NCBI GenBank assembly: GCA_964035575.1
Contig: OZ037861.1
Coordinates: forward strand, 1,426,001-1,490,000
Source of the DNA: Rhynchopus sp. YZ270_cl-10
Lineage: Eukaryota; Euglenozoa; Diplonemea; Diplonemida; Diplonemidae
Reading direction: 5' to 3'
DNA length: 64,000 bases
Positions 8,940 to 19,394 of this stretch are shown here, piece by piece. The position numbers and the translations under genes were made by a program. The notes under the pieces are model-generated. The model did no database searches, was not told the origin of the DNA, and saw only the letters and a list, made by a program, of their open reading frames with translations. Numbering within the stretch: the first letter of the stretch is position 1; the number at the start of each line of letters is the position of its first letter.

Positions 8940-9670
8940 TATTTTTTTTTGATTGTTTTTTCCTCTGAGAGCAAATTTTATAAGGTGGTGATGTGATGGA
9001 AATAGAAAAAAAAACTGTATCTTTTTTGCTCATTTTTACCTTGTAAAAAATACCACAAATAAATTGATCGCTACCATCCTTCCCTGCACACTAAGGTTAT
9101 ACAATATTTCTTGTAGTCGCCGGGTTTTGCCCCGGGTTCAATACCCGCCTCAAAAACAAGCTTCTGCAGTTTGGTTTTTTTTTTTTTTCTCGCAAACCTG
9201 GCTTTTTCGCCTTTAAGTTTGCGAGAAGGAACTCCTGTGCCCAGTTGCCCAAGCAAAGCAGATTCCCGCTTTGTGCAGCACAGGATAAAGAAAACTGGAA
9301 AAAAAAGAGGGCCATATCTTCCCTCAAAAAAAATGATGATAAAAGAAAATAGTCCACTTGTTTTTTCTTTTCATTACTCATTTTTTTTTTTGATGAGCCC
9401 CTTCCACTCCACTTGGAAAAGCAGAGTGATTCCGAAGGGTTCGCTCCTGTTTGGCGTTCTACTCGTTTTTTTTTGCTAGATTCCTAGTTTAGAGTTTGCG
9501 GAATAACAAACAAAAAAATGCTACTGAAAGGTTGAGACCCGTCGCTTGCGGGGAAGAAACATACAGGAGCGAGATATGAATCTGGGCTGAGTTTAGCAAC
9601 ATTCTAAAGATTTTACCCTCCTGGGAAGCATGCTGGCAGTGTCAAAATTTTGACCAGTATTTTCCTGCAG
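8940..9670. other. Transposon interior upstream of the transposase
   Basis: AT-rich, with pyrimidine/purine runs and a B-box-like fragment (GGGTTCAATACCC, 9136-9148). Likely the promoter and 5' untranslated region of the transposase gene. No other gene seen. Confidence 0.45.
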
Positions 9671-9673
9671 TGA

Positions 9674-9860
9674 TATCCTTAAGGAAAAGTGAATTATGGA
9701 TTGCTAAGGAGTTCCCAGCCATTCCATTCTGTGCTGGTGTTTCAGAAAAGTGCACTTTTTCGTTGCGAACCAAAAAAGTGCACTTTTTTGAAACACCAGC
9801 AGAGAATGGAATAGCTGGGAAATCCTTAAGGATCCATAATTCACTTTTCCCTAAGGATTT
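9674..9860. repeat. Long palindrome P4
   Basis: Right-arm counterpart of P1/P2, centre variant TTCGTTGCGAA, arms with GTGCACTTTTT and CCATTCTGTGCTGG. Confidence 0.8.
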
Positions 9861-9862
9861 GC

Positions 9863-10050
9863 TAGGGGAAAAGTGAATTATGGATCCTTAAGGATTCCCC
9901 AGCCATTCCATTCTGTGCTGGTGATTCAGAAAAGTGCACTTTTTTGGTTCGTAACGAAAAAGTGCACTTTTCTGAATCACCAGCACAGAATGGAATGGCT
10001 GGGAACTCCTTAGCAATCCATAATTCACTTTTCCTTAAGGATTTGCTAAG
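9863..10050. repeat. Long palindrome P5
   Basis: Same family in the other orientation (GGTTCGTAACGAA at the centre). Arms carry CCAGCACAGAATGG and its complement. Confidence 0.8.
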
Positions 10051-10061
10051 GGAAACAAAAA

Positions 10062-10149
10062 CTGCTGGTTCTGGGGTTTGAACCTCCGACCACCAATTTC
10101 ATACAGTGCACGGAACCTGTGTAGTACTCACTTGGATACTTTGTCTTGC
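10062..10149 (-). other. tRNA-like sequence T6
   Basis: Nearly identical to T1, including GTATCCAAGTG and GGAGGTTCAAACCCC. Confidence 0.5.
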
Positions 10150-10169
10150 ATAAGGATTTTCACTAAGGC

Positions 10170-10254
10170 GGACTAAGTGTCCCAGTGTGTAGCACACAGA
10201 TTCCAAACATAAGAGTTTCTTCGGTGTCGTAGGTTCAAACCCCAGAACCAGCAG
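10170..10254 (+). other. tRNA-like sequence T7
   Basis: Nearly identical to T2 (AGTGTCCCAGTG, GGTTCAAACCCC). Confidence 0.5.
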
Positions 10255-10496
10255 TTTTTGTTTCCCCTAACAAATCCTTAGGGAAAAGTGAATTATGGAT
10301 TGCTAAGGATTTCCCAGCCATTCCATTCTGTGCTGGTGATTCAGAAAAGTGCACTTTTTTGGTTCGTAACGAAAAAGTGCACTTTTCTGAAACACCAGCA
10401 CAGAATGGAATGGCTGGGAAATCCTTAGCAATCCATAATTCACTTTTCCTTAAGGATTTGTTAGGGGAAACAAAAACTGCTGCTTCTGGGGTTTGA
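10238..10496. repeat. Long palindrome P6
   Basis: Right-arm counterpart of P3, about 258 bp. The inverted copies include the 3' ends of T7 and T8. Confidence 0.8.
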
Positions 10497-10562
10497 ACCT
10501 CCGACCACTGGGAAAATAGAATGTGAACAACCCTTGTGGTGCCCACTTGGATGCTTCGTCAG
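10477..10562 (-). other. tRNA-like sequence T8
   Basis: Minus strand: GCATCCAAGTGGGCACC, then GGAGGTTCAAACCCC. Confidence 0.5.
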
Positions 10563-10584
10563 CAATAAGGATTTCCATTAAAGT

Positions 10585-10669
10585 AGAGATAGTGTCCTAG
10601 TGGTTACCACACAGGTTCCGCACACTACATATTACTACTGGTCGGAGGTTCAAACCCCAGAGGGTGCAG
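10585..10669 (+). other. tRNA-like sequence T9
   Basis: AGTGTCCTAGTGGTTACC, then GGAGGTTCAAACCCC, ending GGGTGCAG. The most tRNA-like of the set. Confidence 0.55.
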
Positions 10670-10682
10670 TTTTTGTTGTTCG

Positions 10683-11015
10683 TGTGGTTAATAAGCTGGC
10701 TGGTGGGTGCGGGTGCACGGGACCCTGCTGGTTCTAGGTTGCGTTATCTGGCTGGTGGTTGTGCGGGTTTGCGGGTTGACGGGTGCGCGGGTTTGCGGTC
10801 CCTAGCTGGTTCGTGTGGTCGATAAGCTGGCTCTTGGGTGCGGGTGTGCGGGAACCTACTGGTTCTAGGTTGCGTTATCTGGCTGGTGGTTGTGCGGGTT
10901 TGCGGGTTGACGGGTGCGCGGGTTTGCGGTCACTAGCTGGTTCGTGTGGTTGTGCGGGTGCGCGGGGTTCGGGCAGCGTTATCTGGTTCTAGGTTGTGTT
11001 AACTGGCTGGTGTAG
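10683..11015. repeat. GC-rich minisatellite in the transposon right arm
   Basis: Overlapping copies of phrases such as GGTGCGGGTG, GGTTCTAGGTTGCGTTATCT and GTGCGGGTTTGCGGGTTGAC with a period of about 125 bp. The same phrases, inverted, fill the middle of the 1407-bp insertion at 61508. Confidence 0.8.
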
Positions 11016-11149
11016 GTGAAACTTTTTGTCATTTTCAGGTTAGACAAAGTTTTGGCCTGAAAAATTTTCTCAAAAATCTTGCTCTGTGAAAAAAAAAATT
11101 TTTTGTGTAGAAAAATTTTTTTTGGCCTGTAAGTGGGTCAAGTCTGAGT

Positions 11150-11221
11150 CCGTCCATTCTGTGCTGGTTTTTGGGTCACCATTCTGTGCTGGATTCCACC
11201 ATTCTGTACTGGTGAGTCGCC
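11150..11221. repeat. Right-end CCATTCTGTGCTGG repeats and terminal inverted repeat
   Basis: Three CCATTCTGTGCTGG or CCATTCTGTACTGG motifs, then the terminus GGTGAGTCGCC. The last motif forms the inverted-repeat core with the left end. Confidence 0.75.
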
Positions 11222-11279
11222 GAAGTCCTGTACATTCCACACATCCCAAATAAATTTTCACTGGGAGTAAGTGATTAGG

Positions 11280-11865
11280 GCATGATGTGTGATGCTCCAA
11301 TTTGCGGTTACGACTTCATAATGGATTCAGGAGCATCCAAACATCCCATTTTCCCGTTAGTTTCCCATTTTTGACGATCTGGCTATTGCAGAATAGCGGT
11401 GAATATGACATTTTGCTGGGTCATTTTAGCCACCTCGATTAGGACACTTCTGATGCTCTAATTCGCGTTTACAACATCATAATGCATTCAGGAGCAGCCG
11501 AATAACCCATTATCCCAACGTTTTCGCGTTTTTGACCATTTTTGCTGTTACGAAATATCCGGTGAAAAATGGGAAAATTCCATGTTTCACTGAGGATATG
11601 TGTGATACTCCAATTTGTGGTTACAACATCACAATGCATTCAGGAGCGCCCAAATAACCCATTTTCCCAACGTTTTTGCGTTTTTGGCCATTTTTGCTAT
11701 TGCAGAATAGAGGCAAAAAAGACAGTTTACTGGGTCATTTTCGCCAAATCGATCAGGGCACTTCTGATGCTCCAATCAAATCGTCCAACCTCATAATGCA
11801 TTCAGGAGCACCCAAATAACACATATTCCCAACGTTTTCGCGTTTTTGATCCTGTGTGAGCAATC
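11280..11865 (+). repeat. 172-bp dispersed repeat, block II
   Basis: Three or four units of the family seen at 860-1470, same orientation. The unit-2 copy (43235-43845) has diverged visibly, unlike most other parts of the array. No gene seen. Confidence 0.85.
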
Positions 11866-11902
11866 CAGAACAACTTTGTGCTTCAGTAAAAAATAGTAAA
11901 AA

Positions 11903-12021
11903 GGATTCAAGCACCCGGACTTCCCAGCTGGTCACCCACGCCAGTACTATCCAGGCCTGCTGGTGCTTAACTTCTCAAATCAGGCGGGATGAGGTGTATT
12001 CACCAGAGTATGGCCGAATCC
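11903..12021 (-). rRNA. 5S: 5S rRNA, copy 1
   Basis: 119 nt. The ends GGATTC/GAATCC form helix I. Typical 5S landmarks are GGCCATAC, GAAGTTAAGC (box A region), GCCTGGATAGTACT and GGGTGACCAGCTGGGAAGTC. T-rich sequence follows the 3' end. It belongs to the large ribosomal subunit and is made by Pol III. Confidence 0.95.
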
Positions 12022-12105
12022 AATACTGAGTCATGGTGGACAACATGTGAACAGGTTGTTTGTGACCTAACAACGGACTAGAAATAGAACAGTGAACAAA
12101 AAACA

Positions 12106-12178
12106 AGGCACTAGAGGGGATCGAACCCTCGACCTCTCGCTTACTGGGCGAGCGCTCTAACCACTGAGCTATAGCGCC
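12106..12178 (-). tRNA. tRNA-Thr(AGT)
   Basis: Acceptor GGCGCTA/TAGTGCC, stem CTCGC/GCGAG, loop CCAGTAA with C33 instead of U33. Confidence 0.93.
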
Positions 12179-12299
12179 ATGCTTTCTCTCCATCTTCTTT
12201 TCTTTGAAGGGGGTCTTTTGAAATGTACAGAGCACACATCAAAAATTTCCTTCATACCTCCGCAATGGTGAAAAAATTTTTAACGAAGGAGCCTAGTAA

Positions 12300-12381
12300 G
12301 GCGAGGTGGCCGAGTGGTCTAAGGCGCTACGTTCAGGTCGTAGTCTCTTCGGGGGCGTGAGTTCAAACCTCACCCTCGTCA
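12300..12381 (+). tRNA. tRNA-Leu(CAG)
   Basis: Type II tRNA, acceptor GGCGAGG/CCTCGTC, stem CTACG/CGTAG, loop TTCAGGT. Confidence 0.95.
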
Positions 12382-12458
12382 CTTTTTCTTCGTTGTGTGA
12401 TCATCTAAAACCTATTTCCGCCCAAAGCTTGTTGTTTTATAGAAGCATCATAATTGTG

Positions 12459-12530
12459 GGGCTCTTAGCTCAGTGGAAGAGCGCCCGTTCCGCATACGGG
12501 AGGCCGAGAGTTCGAACCTCTCAGGGTCCA
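12459..12530 (+). tRNA. tRNA-Ala(CGC)
   Basis: Acceptor GGGCTCT/AGGGTCC with G3:U70, stem CCCGT/ACGGG, loop TCCGCAT with C33. Confidence 0.94.
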
Positions 12531-12604
12531 CAGTTTTTTTTCTGATTTGTTTCCTCCTGTGTAAATTGGTTCTCAGAGCTTTCACACCTTGCTCCCTAAA
12601 ATGT

Positions 12605-12676
12605 GGCTGTTTAGCTCAGTGGTAGAGCACATCATCCGTAATGATGGGGTAGTGGGTTCAATCCCCACAGCGGCCT
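12605..12676 (+). tRNA. tRNA-Thr(CGT)
   Basis: Acceptor GGCTGTT/AGCGGCC, stem CATCA/TGATG, loop TCCGTAA with C33. The T-stem reads GTGGG/CCCAC. Confidence 0.93.
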
Positions 12677-12784
12677 AGGTTTTTTTCAGAGCTTTCCTTT
12701 CAGACCTTTACAACCTAACTTGGGGTTTGTGGGTTTGCGGTCACTGGTGCACACATGGCCTGTGGACGGGCAGGGGCAAAAAAA

Positions 12785-13117
12785 ATTGGGTGCTTGCGTT
12801 GTGTGCTGGATCGGGACCACCAGTAAACTGGCAGCCCCACATCCAGTTCTAATTTTTGAAGTGTGAAATAGAACGCAATCGGAAGATTAGTTTACACGAA
12901 TGTAAGAATAATATCGTCATGGTAATATTCTGTACAGATTGTACGGGATTTACTATCATATGAGAGTAGTCCGTCGCAGGCCACATCGGGCCCGCAAACA
13001 TGACCGGTCTTCACACAAAATTGTAAAAGAATTTTCTCAGAAGAAATGTCTTTTTCAAGTTTTTGTTGTTGCTGAACGAGTTGTTTGGTTTCGAAGTAGC
13101 ACACTAACTTAGCACCC
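12785..13117 (-). ncRNA. ncRNA X, paralogue a (unidentified Pol III-type RNA, ~333 nt)
   Basis: I do not recognise the family. The 5' and 3' ends pair (GGGTGCT with AGCACCC, then GTGTGCT with AGCACAC), and a long T-run ends the gene, as expected of a Pol III transcript. Its 5' end lies 24 nt from the CTGTCTTGT promoter element (13141-13178), the same spacing as U6 and SRP RNA. A 41-nt 3' hairpin (12809-12849 on the plus strand; core CCAGTTTACTGG) is identical in paralogue b at 22012-22338, although the rest differs at many positions. Another hairpin changes bases in both strands between paralogues (GCGGGCC/GGCCTGC here, TTGGGCC/GGCCCAA there), which suggests a selected structure. RNase P, MRP, 7SK and telomerase RNA were considered without a clear match. 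Confidence 0.7.
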
Positions 13118-13140
13118 AAACATACAGCAAACATCGGAAT

Positions 13141-13178
13141 ACAAGACAGGGTCGTCTTGTTGGAGATGGGTCAGGGTC
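13141..13178 (-). promoter_or_regulatory. Pol III-type upstream element of ncRNA X a
   Basis: Minus-strand ACCCTGACCCATCTCC...CCTGTCTTGT, ending 24 nt before the RNA start. Shared with U6, SRP RNA and ncRNA X b. Confidence 0.75.
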
Positions 13179-13227
13179 TGGACATCCTCAAAACCACACA
13201 CCTAACACAACAGAAGAAAAGTAAAAA

Positions 13228-13346
13228 GGATTCAAGCACCCGGACTTCCCAGCTGGTCACCCACGCCAGTACTATCCAGGCCTGCTGGTGCTTAACTTCT
13301 CAAATCAGGCGGGATGAGGTGTATTCACCAGAGTATGGCCGAATCC
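13228..13346 (-). rRNA. 5S: 5S rRNA, copy 2
   Basis: Same 119-nt sequence as the gene at 11903, with helix I ends GGATTC/GAATCC. It lies just upstream of, and in the same orientation as, ncRNA X a. Confidence 0.95.
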
Positions 13347-13399
13347 AATAATAGGTCTGGATAGAAAAGCTGGGAAGACTTATTAACAGTCCGTATTTA

Positions 13400-13460
13400 C
13401 CTGAGAAGTTAGACACCTCTAAGCCTGGATAGTACTGGCGTGGGTGACCAACTGGATAAA
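13400..13460 (+). pseudogene. 5S rRNA fragment
   Basis: CTGAGAAGTTAGACACC, then GCCTGGATAGTACTGGCG and GGGTGACCAACTGG match the middle of 5S rRNA with several changes. Both ends are missing. Confidence 0.8.
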
Positions 13461-13536
13461 TACACCGAAAAATAGATTTAAATTGTCAGACCGGTTCTTA
13501 GCTGTGCGCATCCATAAAAAACTAAAAAAATACTTG

Positions 13537-13607
13537 CGTCAGAAAATCCTAGTGTGTTGTACCGTGGTCCGAAATTCTTTCGGTCCCGGGTTCAACACCT
13601 GAGACGA
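13537..13607 (+). pseudogene. tRNA-like relic
   Basis: A-box-like ATCCTAGTGTGTTGTACC and B-box CCCGGGTTCAACACC. Resembles tRNA-like segments T2/T9 of the transposon more than any functional tRNA here. Confidence 0.5.
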
Positions 13608-13654
13608 ATAATATATTTTGGTTTTTCCAGATTTTTCTCATTTTTTTGTCTCCT

Positions 13655-15140
13655 CACTCTTTCTGAGGATCTTCAAAATTGTCAAAAGTGAGAAATTTTT
13701 GGGAAAATGGCATATTTAGGGGCTCTTGAATCCATTATGAGGTCAGATGAATCAATCTGAGCATCACACATATCCTAATAGACAAAATGTCCGTTTATCA
13801 AAATACCTGAAAATGCCTCTTTATCCTATCTAAGGATGTCAGAAACCCTCAAAAGTGCAAAAATCTTGGGAATACAGGGTTTTTGGGCCATTCTGAATCC
13901 ATTGCGGGGTCGGACGATTTGATTGGAGCATCAGAAGTGTCCTAATCGGTAAAATGTCGCAAAATTGTGGGCAAAATGCCTTTATACCCTATCTAAGCAA
14001 TTAGAATATGCTCGAAAATGCAAAAATCTTGGGTATATGGGGTTTTTGGGCACATCTGAGTTCATTGCGGGGTCGTACGATCAAATTAGAGCATCACATA
14101 ATGTCTAGAATTTTACCTGTGTAACAAATACCTGTATTTTGGTGTAAAATGCATACAACCATATCTGAATACCTCAAATGTGCACGAAAATGAAGAAATC
14201 TTGGGTATATAGGGTTTTTGGGCCAATCTGAGTCAATTGCGGGGTCGCACTATCAGATCCGAGCATCACACAATACCTAGAATTTCAACTATGCAACAAA
14301 CATGTCTATTTTGGGGAAAATGGCTTATAACCATATGTAAGTAGCTTAAAAATGCTCGAAAATGCAAAAATCTTGGGAATATGGGGTTTTTGGGCACATC
14401 TGAGTTCATTGCGGGGTCGTACGATCAGATCCGAGTATCACACAATGTCTAGAATTTCAAATATGCAACAAACACCTGTATTTTGGTGTAAAATGCATAT
14501 AACCATATCTGAATGTCTCAAATACGCACGAAAATGAAGAAATCCTGGGTATATAGGGTTTTTGGGCCAATCTGAGTCAATTGCGGGGTCGTACGATCAG
14601 ATCCGAGTATCACACAATGTCTAGAATTTCAATTATGCAACAAACACCTGTATTTTGGGTAAAATGACTAATAATCATATGGAAATGTCTCAAATATGCA
14701 CGAAAATGCAAAAATCTTGGGTATATGGGGTTTTTGGGCACTTTTGAGTCAATTGCGGGGTCGCACGATCAGATTAGAGCATCACATAATGTCTCAAATT
14801 TTACAGGTGCAACAAACACCTGTATTTTGGTGTAAAATGCATATAACCATATCTAAATACCTCATATATGCACGAAAATGCATAAATCTTGGGAATATAG
14901 GGTTTTTGGGCCAATCTGAGTCAATTGCGGGGTTGCACGGTCAAATCCGAGTATCAGGCCCTCTCTACAACTTAGCTGGTGCTCAAACATTGGGGTTACA
15001 GGCAAATTTACCTGTACACAGGCATATGACCTCTGTACGAACCTTATTTTCACTCTAAAATGCATTTTTCTTGGGTATACGGGGTATTTGAGCACATCTG
15101 AGTCAATTGCGGGGTCGTACGGTCAGATCCGAGCATCACA
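13655..15140 (-). repeat. 172-bp satellite block III (inverted orientation)
   Basis: Eight or nine units of about 172 bp marked by CTTGGGAATATGGGGTTTTT, TCAATTGCGGGGTCG and GAGCATCACA. The phrases are reverse complements of those in blocks I and II. Units have diverged from each other, and between the two super-units. No gene seen. Confidence 0.88.
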
Positions 15141-15173
15141 CAATGTCTAACTGAGAAATATTTTGAAAAAAGT

Positions 15174-16354
15174 CGATTTTTTGGTGAAAATATTTTTCAC
15201 AGAAAATCGAATTTTACTATTAAGATTGGCTTTGGGCATGACCCAGTAAGGTTACTATGGGCCCCATGGGACATATACACCCGAATACCAGGCCGTATTT
15301 TCAAAAAGTTGATAATCCCAGTATATGGTATGGCCCTGTGGTACGAAATTTTTGGCCGAAAAAATCGACCAAAAAATCGTCATTTTTGGGGGTCACGGTG
15401 ACAAAAAGTTGCATTTTTTCACGAAAAATGGTCGGAATGTGACTTGAATGGGCTCTAATGGGTATATTATGCACATAACATACCTAAATTATGTCGATAT
15501 TTCACCGGCGGAGCCGAAAAAATCGATTTTCAGGGTGTGCAAAACTGTAAAAATGACGAAAATCGGAAAAATGACGATTTTTTGGTCAAAATATTTTTCA
15601 CAGAAAATCGAATTTTACTATTAAGATTGGCTTTGGGCATGACCCAGTAAGGTTACTATGGGCCCCATGGGACATATACACCCGAATACCAGGCCGTATT
15701 TTCAAAAAGTTGATAATCCCAGTATATGGTATGGCCCTGTGGTACGAAATTTTTGGCCGAAAAAATCGACCAAAAAATCGTCATTTTTGGGGGTCACGGT
15801 GACAAAAAGTTGCATTTTTTCACGAAAAATGGTCGGAATGTGACTTGAATGGGCTCTAATGGGTATATTATGCACATAACATACCTAAATTATGTCGATA
15901 TTTCACCGGCGGAGCCGAAAAAATCGATTTTCAGGGTGTGCAAAACTGTAAAAATGACGAAAATCGGAAAAATGACGATTTTTTGGTCAAAATATTTTTC
16001 ACAGAAAATCGAATTTTACTATTAAGATTGGCTTTGGGCATGACCCAGTAAGGTTACTATGGGCCCCATGGGACATATACACCCGAATACCAGGCCGTAT
16101 TTTCAAAAAGTTGATAATCCCAGTATATGGTATGGCCCTGTGGTACGAAATTTTTGGCCGAAAAAATCGACCAAAAAATCGTCATTTTTGGGGGTCACGG
16201 TGACAAAAAGTTGCATTTTTTCACGAAAAATGGTCGGAATGTGACTTGAATGGGCTCTAATGGGTATATTATGCACATAACATACCTAAATTATGTCGAT
16301 ATTTCACCGGCGGAGCCGAAAAAATCGATTTTCAGGGTGTGCAAAACTGTAAAA
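15174..16354. repeat. 401-bp tandem repeat, ~2.9 perfect copies
   Basis: Three consecutive copies with a period of exactly 401 bp and no difference that I can see, starting near TTTTTTGGT.AAAATATTTTT. A diverged fourth copy follows (16355-16745). The 61-codon reading frame in each copy is a by-product of the repeat. Confidence 0.95.
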
Positions 16355-19300
16355 ATCACCAAAATCCCAAAAATCACGATTTTTTTTCAAAAATATTTTT
16401 TTCAAAAAAATCGATTTTAAAATATTGGTTTGGCTTGTGCGGGGACCTGAATCTGGGGCAACATACCCTGTGGGACATACTGGGCCCGATGCAAGGCCGA
16501 TTTTTCAAAAATATGGTTGCCCCGGTAGACGGTATGGCCCTGCAGGTCAGTGCATCGGGCCAAAAATCATGAAAAAATCATGATTTTGGGGTCTGGCACC
16601 CCATGGGCACATATATCTGGGGGTGTGAAATATGCATGGAATCGACCGATTGGGGGTGTTATAGGTCCTGGGGGCCCACATGGGCCATATTTCACGCTAT
16701 TGGGTCACGGGAAAGTGATTTTGACATTTTTTCATCGATTTTAGCTGTGAGAACCCTTCAAAAACACTGATTTTGGGGTGTTTCTGAGACGGTACGCTAT
16801 ACCCAGGGTCATATTAGGTATTAGTCCGGTCGACTTTTTGAAAAAACGACCCCGCAATGGACTCAGGGGTGCCAGATAGTGTATATGCACCAGAATGGAT
16901 TCACGGGAAAAGTCAAAATTGGGTGTCAGATACATGCTGCCATAAGTGACGAATTTCAAAAGTTGAGATTTTTCGAAAATCAGGGTTCAGTACACGCTGT
17001 ACCCAATCCTGGGGGCCAAAATTTTCAACTTTTTGAAAAAACGGGCGGTATATGGCCCTAAAGTGTCAAAATGAGTTAATTGCGACCTCGGACGGCCTCC
17101 GGAGATGAGTAGAAGTTTATTTACTGAAAAAAAAAGTCAAAACACAGGCAAAATCCCACCTTCCACAGGTACAGTCAAAACTTTTATCCAGATCTCATGT
17201 TTTTTCAAAAAATTTTAAATTGTTTTTATGACTAACACCTCCGAAATTTTTCCTGATAAGATGGAATATGGTCCTGTCGTAGTATGCAGTGTGTTTGCAG
17301 GCAAAAATTTGCATTTTCTCGCCCCAGACATTTTTTTATACATAAAAGTGCATAAAGGGACCCCTGACCCCAAAATCCGGGTTCCAGCTTTTTGAAGGGG
17401 TCACCCTACAGGCCACCTCAAAAAGTTGGCCCGTAGGGCCAACTTTTTGAAAAAACGGGGTTGCGATGTGTCCTGGGGGCCCGAAGGGCCCCCAGGACAC
17501 ATCGCTGGGAAAAAAATATTAGGTTTTTTGGGGTCTATATAGGGTTGCTGTGGGGGTCACATGGCCGAAAAATGGCCATTTTTGGCCTATTTTTGGCCAT
17601 TTTTTTAAGGTAAAAAATCCACTTTTTTTTTGTACATCCCCTTGCCCCCGGTAAAATTTACCAAACATATGGCCCTGTTGGACATACTGGGCCCATGAGT
17701 CGGTCGCTGGATCACCAAACTAGTTGCCCTATTTGCTAAAATCATGTTTTCAGGGTCAAAAATAGGGTGTTTTTTAGGGTCAAAAATAGGGTGTTTTTCA
17801 GGGGTATGTTAACCACGTATGTGTCTTAGGGACCAAATTTTCCAGGAATGTGAACCAATCGGGTCGCAATGGGTCCAGGGGGCCCGGAGGGCCCCCATTC
17901 AGGGAAAATTTGCAACAATCCTGGGCAATGCTGGGGGCCGATAGGGTGTGCCTATACACGTGTTTTTACGTGTTTTTGGGCACTTTTCAGGATTTTCGAA
18001 AATTTTTGCAACACCAAAATCAAAAATTTCGGTCTAGGAGGCCCATATCTGGAAAAAATCGATATTCCAATGGCCTCATTGGGACATATTGGGCCCAGGA
18101 CCCTATTTTCAGGTCCCAGGAAAAGCCAAAACAATAAAAAAAATAGCTCAGGCGACCCCCAAAAATAGGCGAAAAACAGCCATTTTTAGGGTGTTTTTTT
18201 GGGGTATTTTTACACACACAAATTGTTTACCATAGCACACCCCCAGGCTGCCTCAAAATTTTATCTTTATTTGATTTTTCCAACCCACATAGGGGTATTG
18301 GAGGCACAACTTTCACCAAGCCTGGGGAATTCGGCACTGCACACACACAACTGAAAAAGGCAAAAATCACCTGTTTTTCAAGGTGTCGCAGGGTAAATGT
18401 TGTTCCTTAAAAACCAAATTTTTTCTAAAAAATCGGCCCTGCGGGTGAAAAAACGACACTATGGGGGGTATTCCAGGGTGTGGGGGCCCCAAAAATCCGG
18501 TTTAAGACCACGAGAGGGTCCGAATACACACCTGAGAAGGTCCCGGGGAGTAAAAAAATGGCCATTTTTGGGGGGTCAAAATCTCACTTTTTGGGGGGAT
18601 GTTTGTATACCCAGTACCGACCCACTAGCTGGGATGCCCAACTTTTCGCGAATATGGGGGCCCGTAGGGCCCCCGGGGCCCAGGGGGCCCAAAATATCGT
18701 GTTGCAGATGCCAGGAGAACATGTTTCAATATTTTGGATACATTTTTCCATAAGGTCATTTTCAAAAGCACTGATTTTAGGGGTATTGAGCGAGGTACCC
18801 ATACCCATGGGTTATCCTATATATTAGTTTTCACTCGGATGTGAAAAAACGATGTCGCAATGGATTCAGGGGGCCCAAATAGGGTATATGGCCCAGGAAA
18901 TTTTCAAAAAGTTGACCCAACCAGGTATACAGGCATACAAGCCGGTAGGTCAACAGATAGGGTGTTTTCCGCACCCAAAATATGGGGTCATGACCATGTG
19001 GGTCAGACCTGAATTGATAAATGTTTCGCACAGGTTTTCGCGAATACCCCCTCTATTCCGAATGCGCTACAAGAGTTTTAAATTTTTGGCTATTTAGATT
19101 CACTTTTAAAAACAAAATGGGTCTCCAGAACACACATGAGGTTCACATGTACCTCTACAGAAACCTTGGTTTTGGTCGGATTTTGAGGCCAATTTTTGGG
19201 TTCCCACCAATTTCCTAGGGTATACTGGGATATTGCCCGTGTGTCCAAAAGTGATTTTTGGGGCCTTAGGACCCCGGAGAATCCATTTAACGGTCGTTTT

Positions 19301-19394
19301 TGCACCGGAAAGACCTATCTAGTACCCAAAAATCGAATTTTCATATTTTTGAAAAAGTGACCAAAAATCGACTTTTTTTGGTAACATTGTATGG
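16355..19394. repeat. Decayed satellite with GGGCCC hairpins
   Basis: Diverged relatives of the 401-bp unit recur; phrases such as GGACATACTGGGCCC and TATGGCCCTG reappear near 16480, 17670 and 18070. Several short perfect hairpins occur: 17419-17449 (14-bp arms, GTA loop), 17463-17505 (20-bp arms, GAA loop), and smaller ones near 17878 and 18660. No gene seen. Confidence 0.75.
17463..17505. repeat. Perfect 20-bp-arm hairpin
   Basis: Arms GCGATGTGTCCTGGGGGCCC and its exact complement, separated by GAA. A similar hairpin with a GTA loop lies 14 bp upstream. Confidence 0.9.

Larger units (their letters stand above)
3953..11221 (-). mobile_element. Merlin/IS1595-like DNA transposon, copy 1 (7269 bp)
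   Basis: The ends are GGCCATCCTCCAGTACAG on the left and, read inward, GGCGACTCACCAGTACAG on the right: imperfect terminal inverted repeats with a shared CCAGTACAG core. The element is flanked by an 8-bp direct repeat GAAGTCCT (3945-3952 and 11222-11229). Unit 2 has an unoccupied version of this site near 43178-43186. It carries one transposase gene on the minus strand, arms built of palindromes and tRNA-like sequences, and a GC-rich minisatellite. IS1595 and Merlin elements are known to make 8-9-bp duplications, which agrees with the transposase type. Confidence 0.88.

Noticed and set aside
4624-10669. Calling the tRNA-like segments in the transposon functional tRNA genes
   Set aside because: They keep A- and B-box-like parts but lack consistent acceptor and anticodon stems.
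12785-13117. RNase P, RNase MRP or telomerase RNA identity for ncRNA X
   Set aside because: The terminal helix and an ACAGAA motif are suggestive, but CR-I/P4 pairing and other family hallmarks could not be shown, and no template-like repeat was evident.
15257-16244. Three identical 61-codon frames
   Set aside because: They repeat only because of the 401-bp tandem repeat; composition is that of satellite DNA.
18397-18753. A 118-codon frame with a GPPGPRGP collagen-like stretch
   Set aside because: It is a translation of GGGCCC-rich satellite and hairpins, overlaps another frame of similar length, and has no homology or start context.
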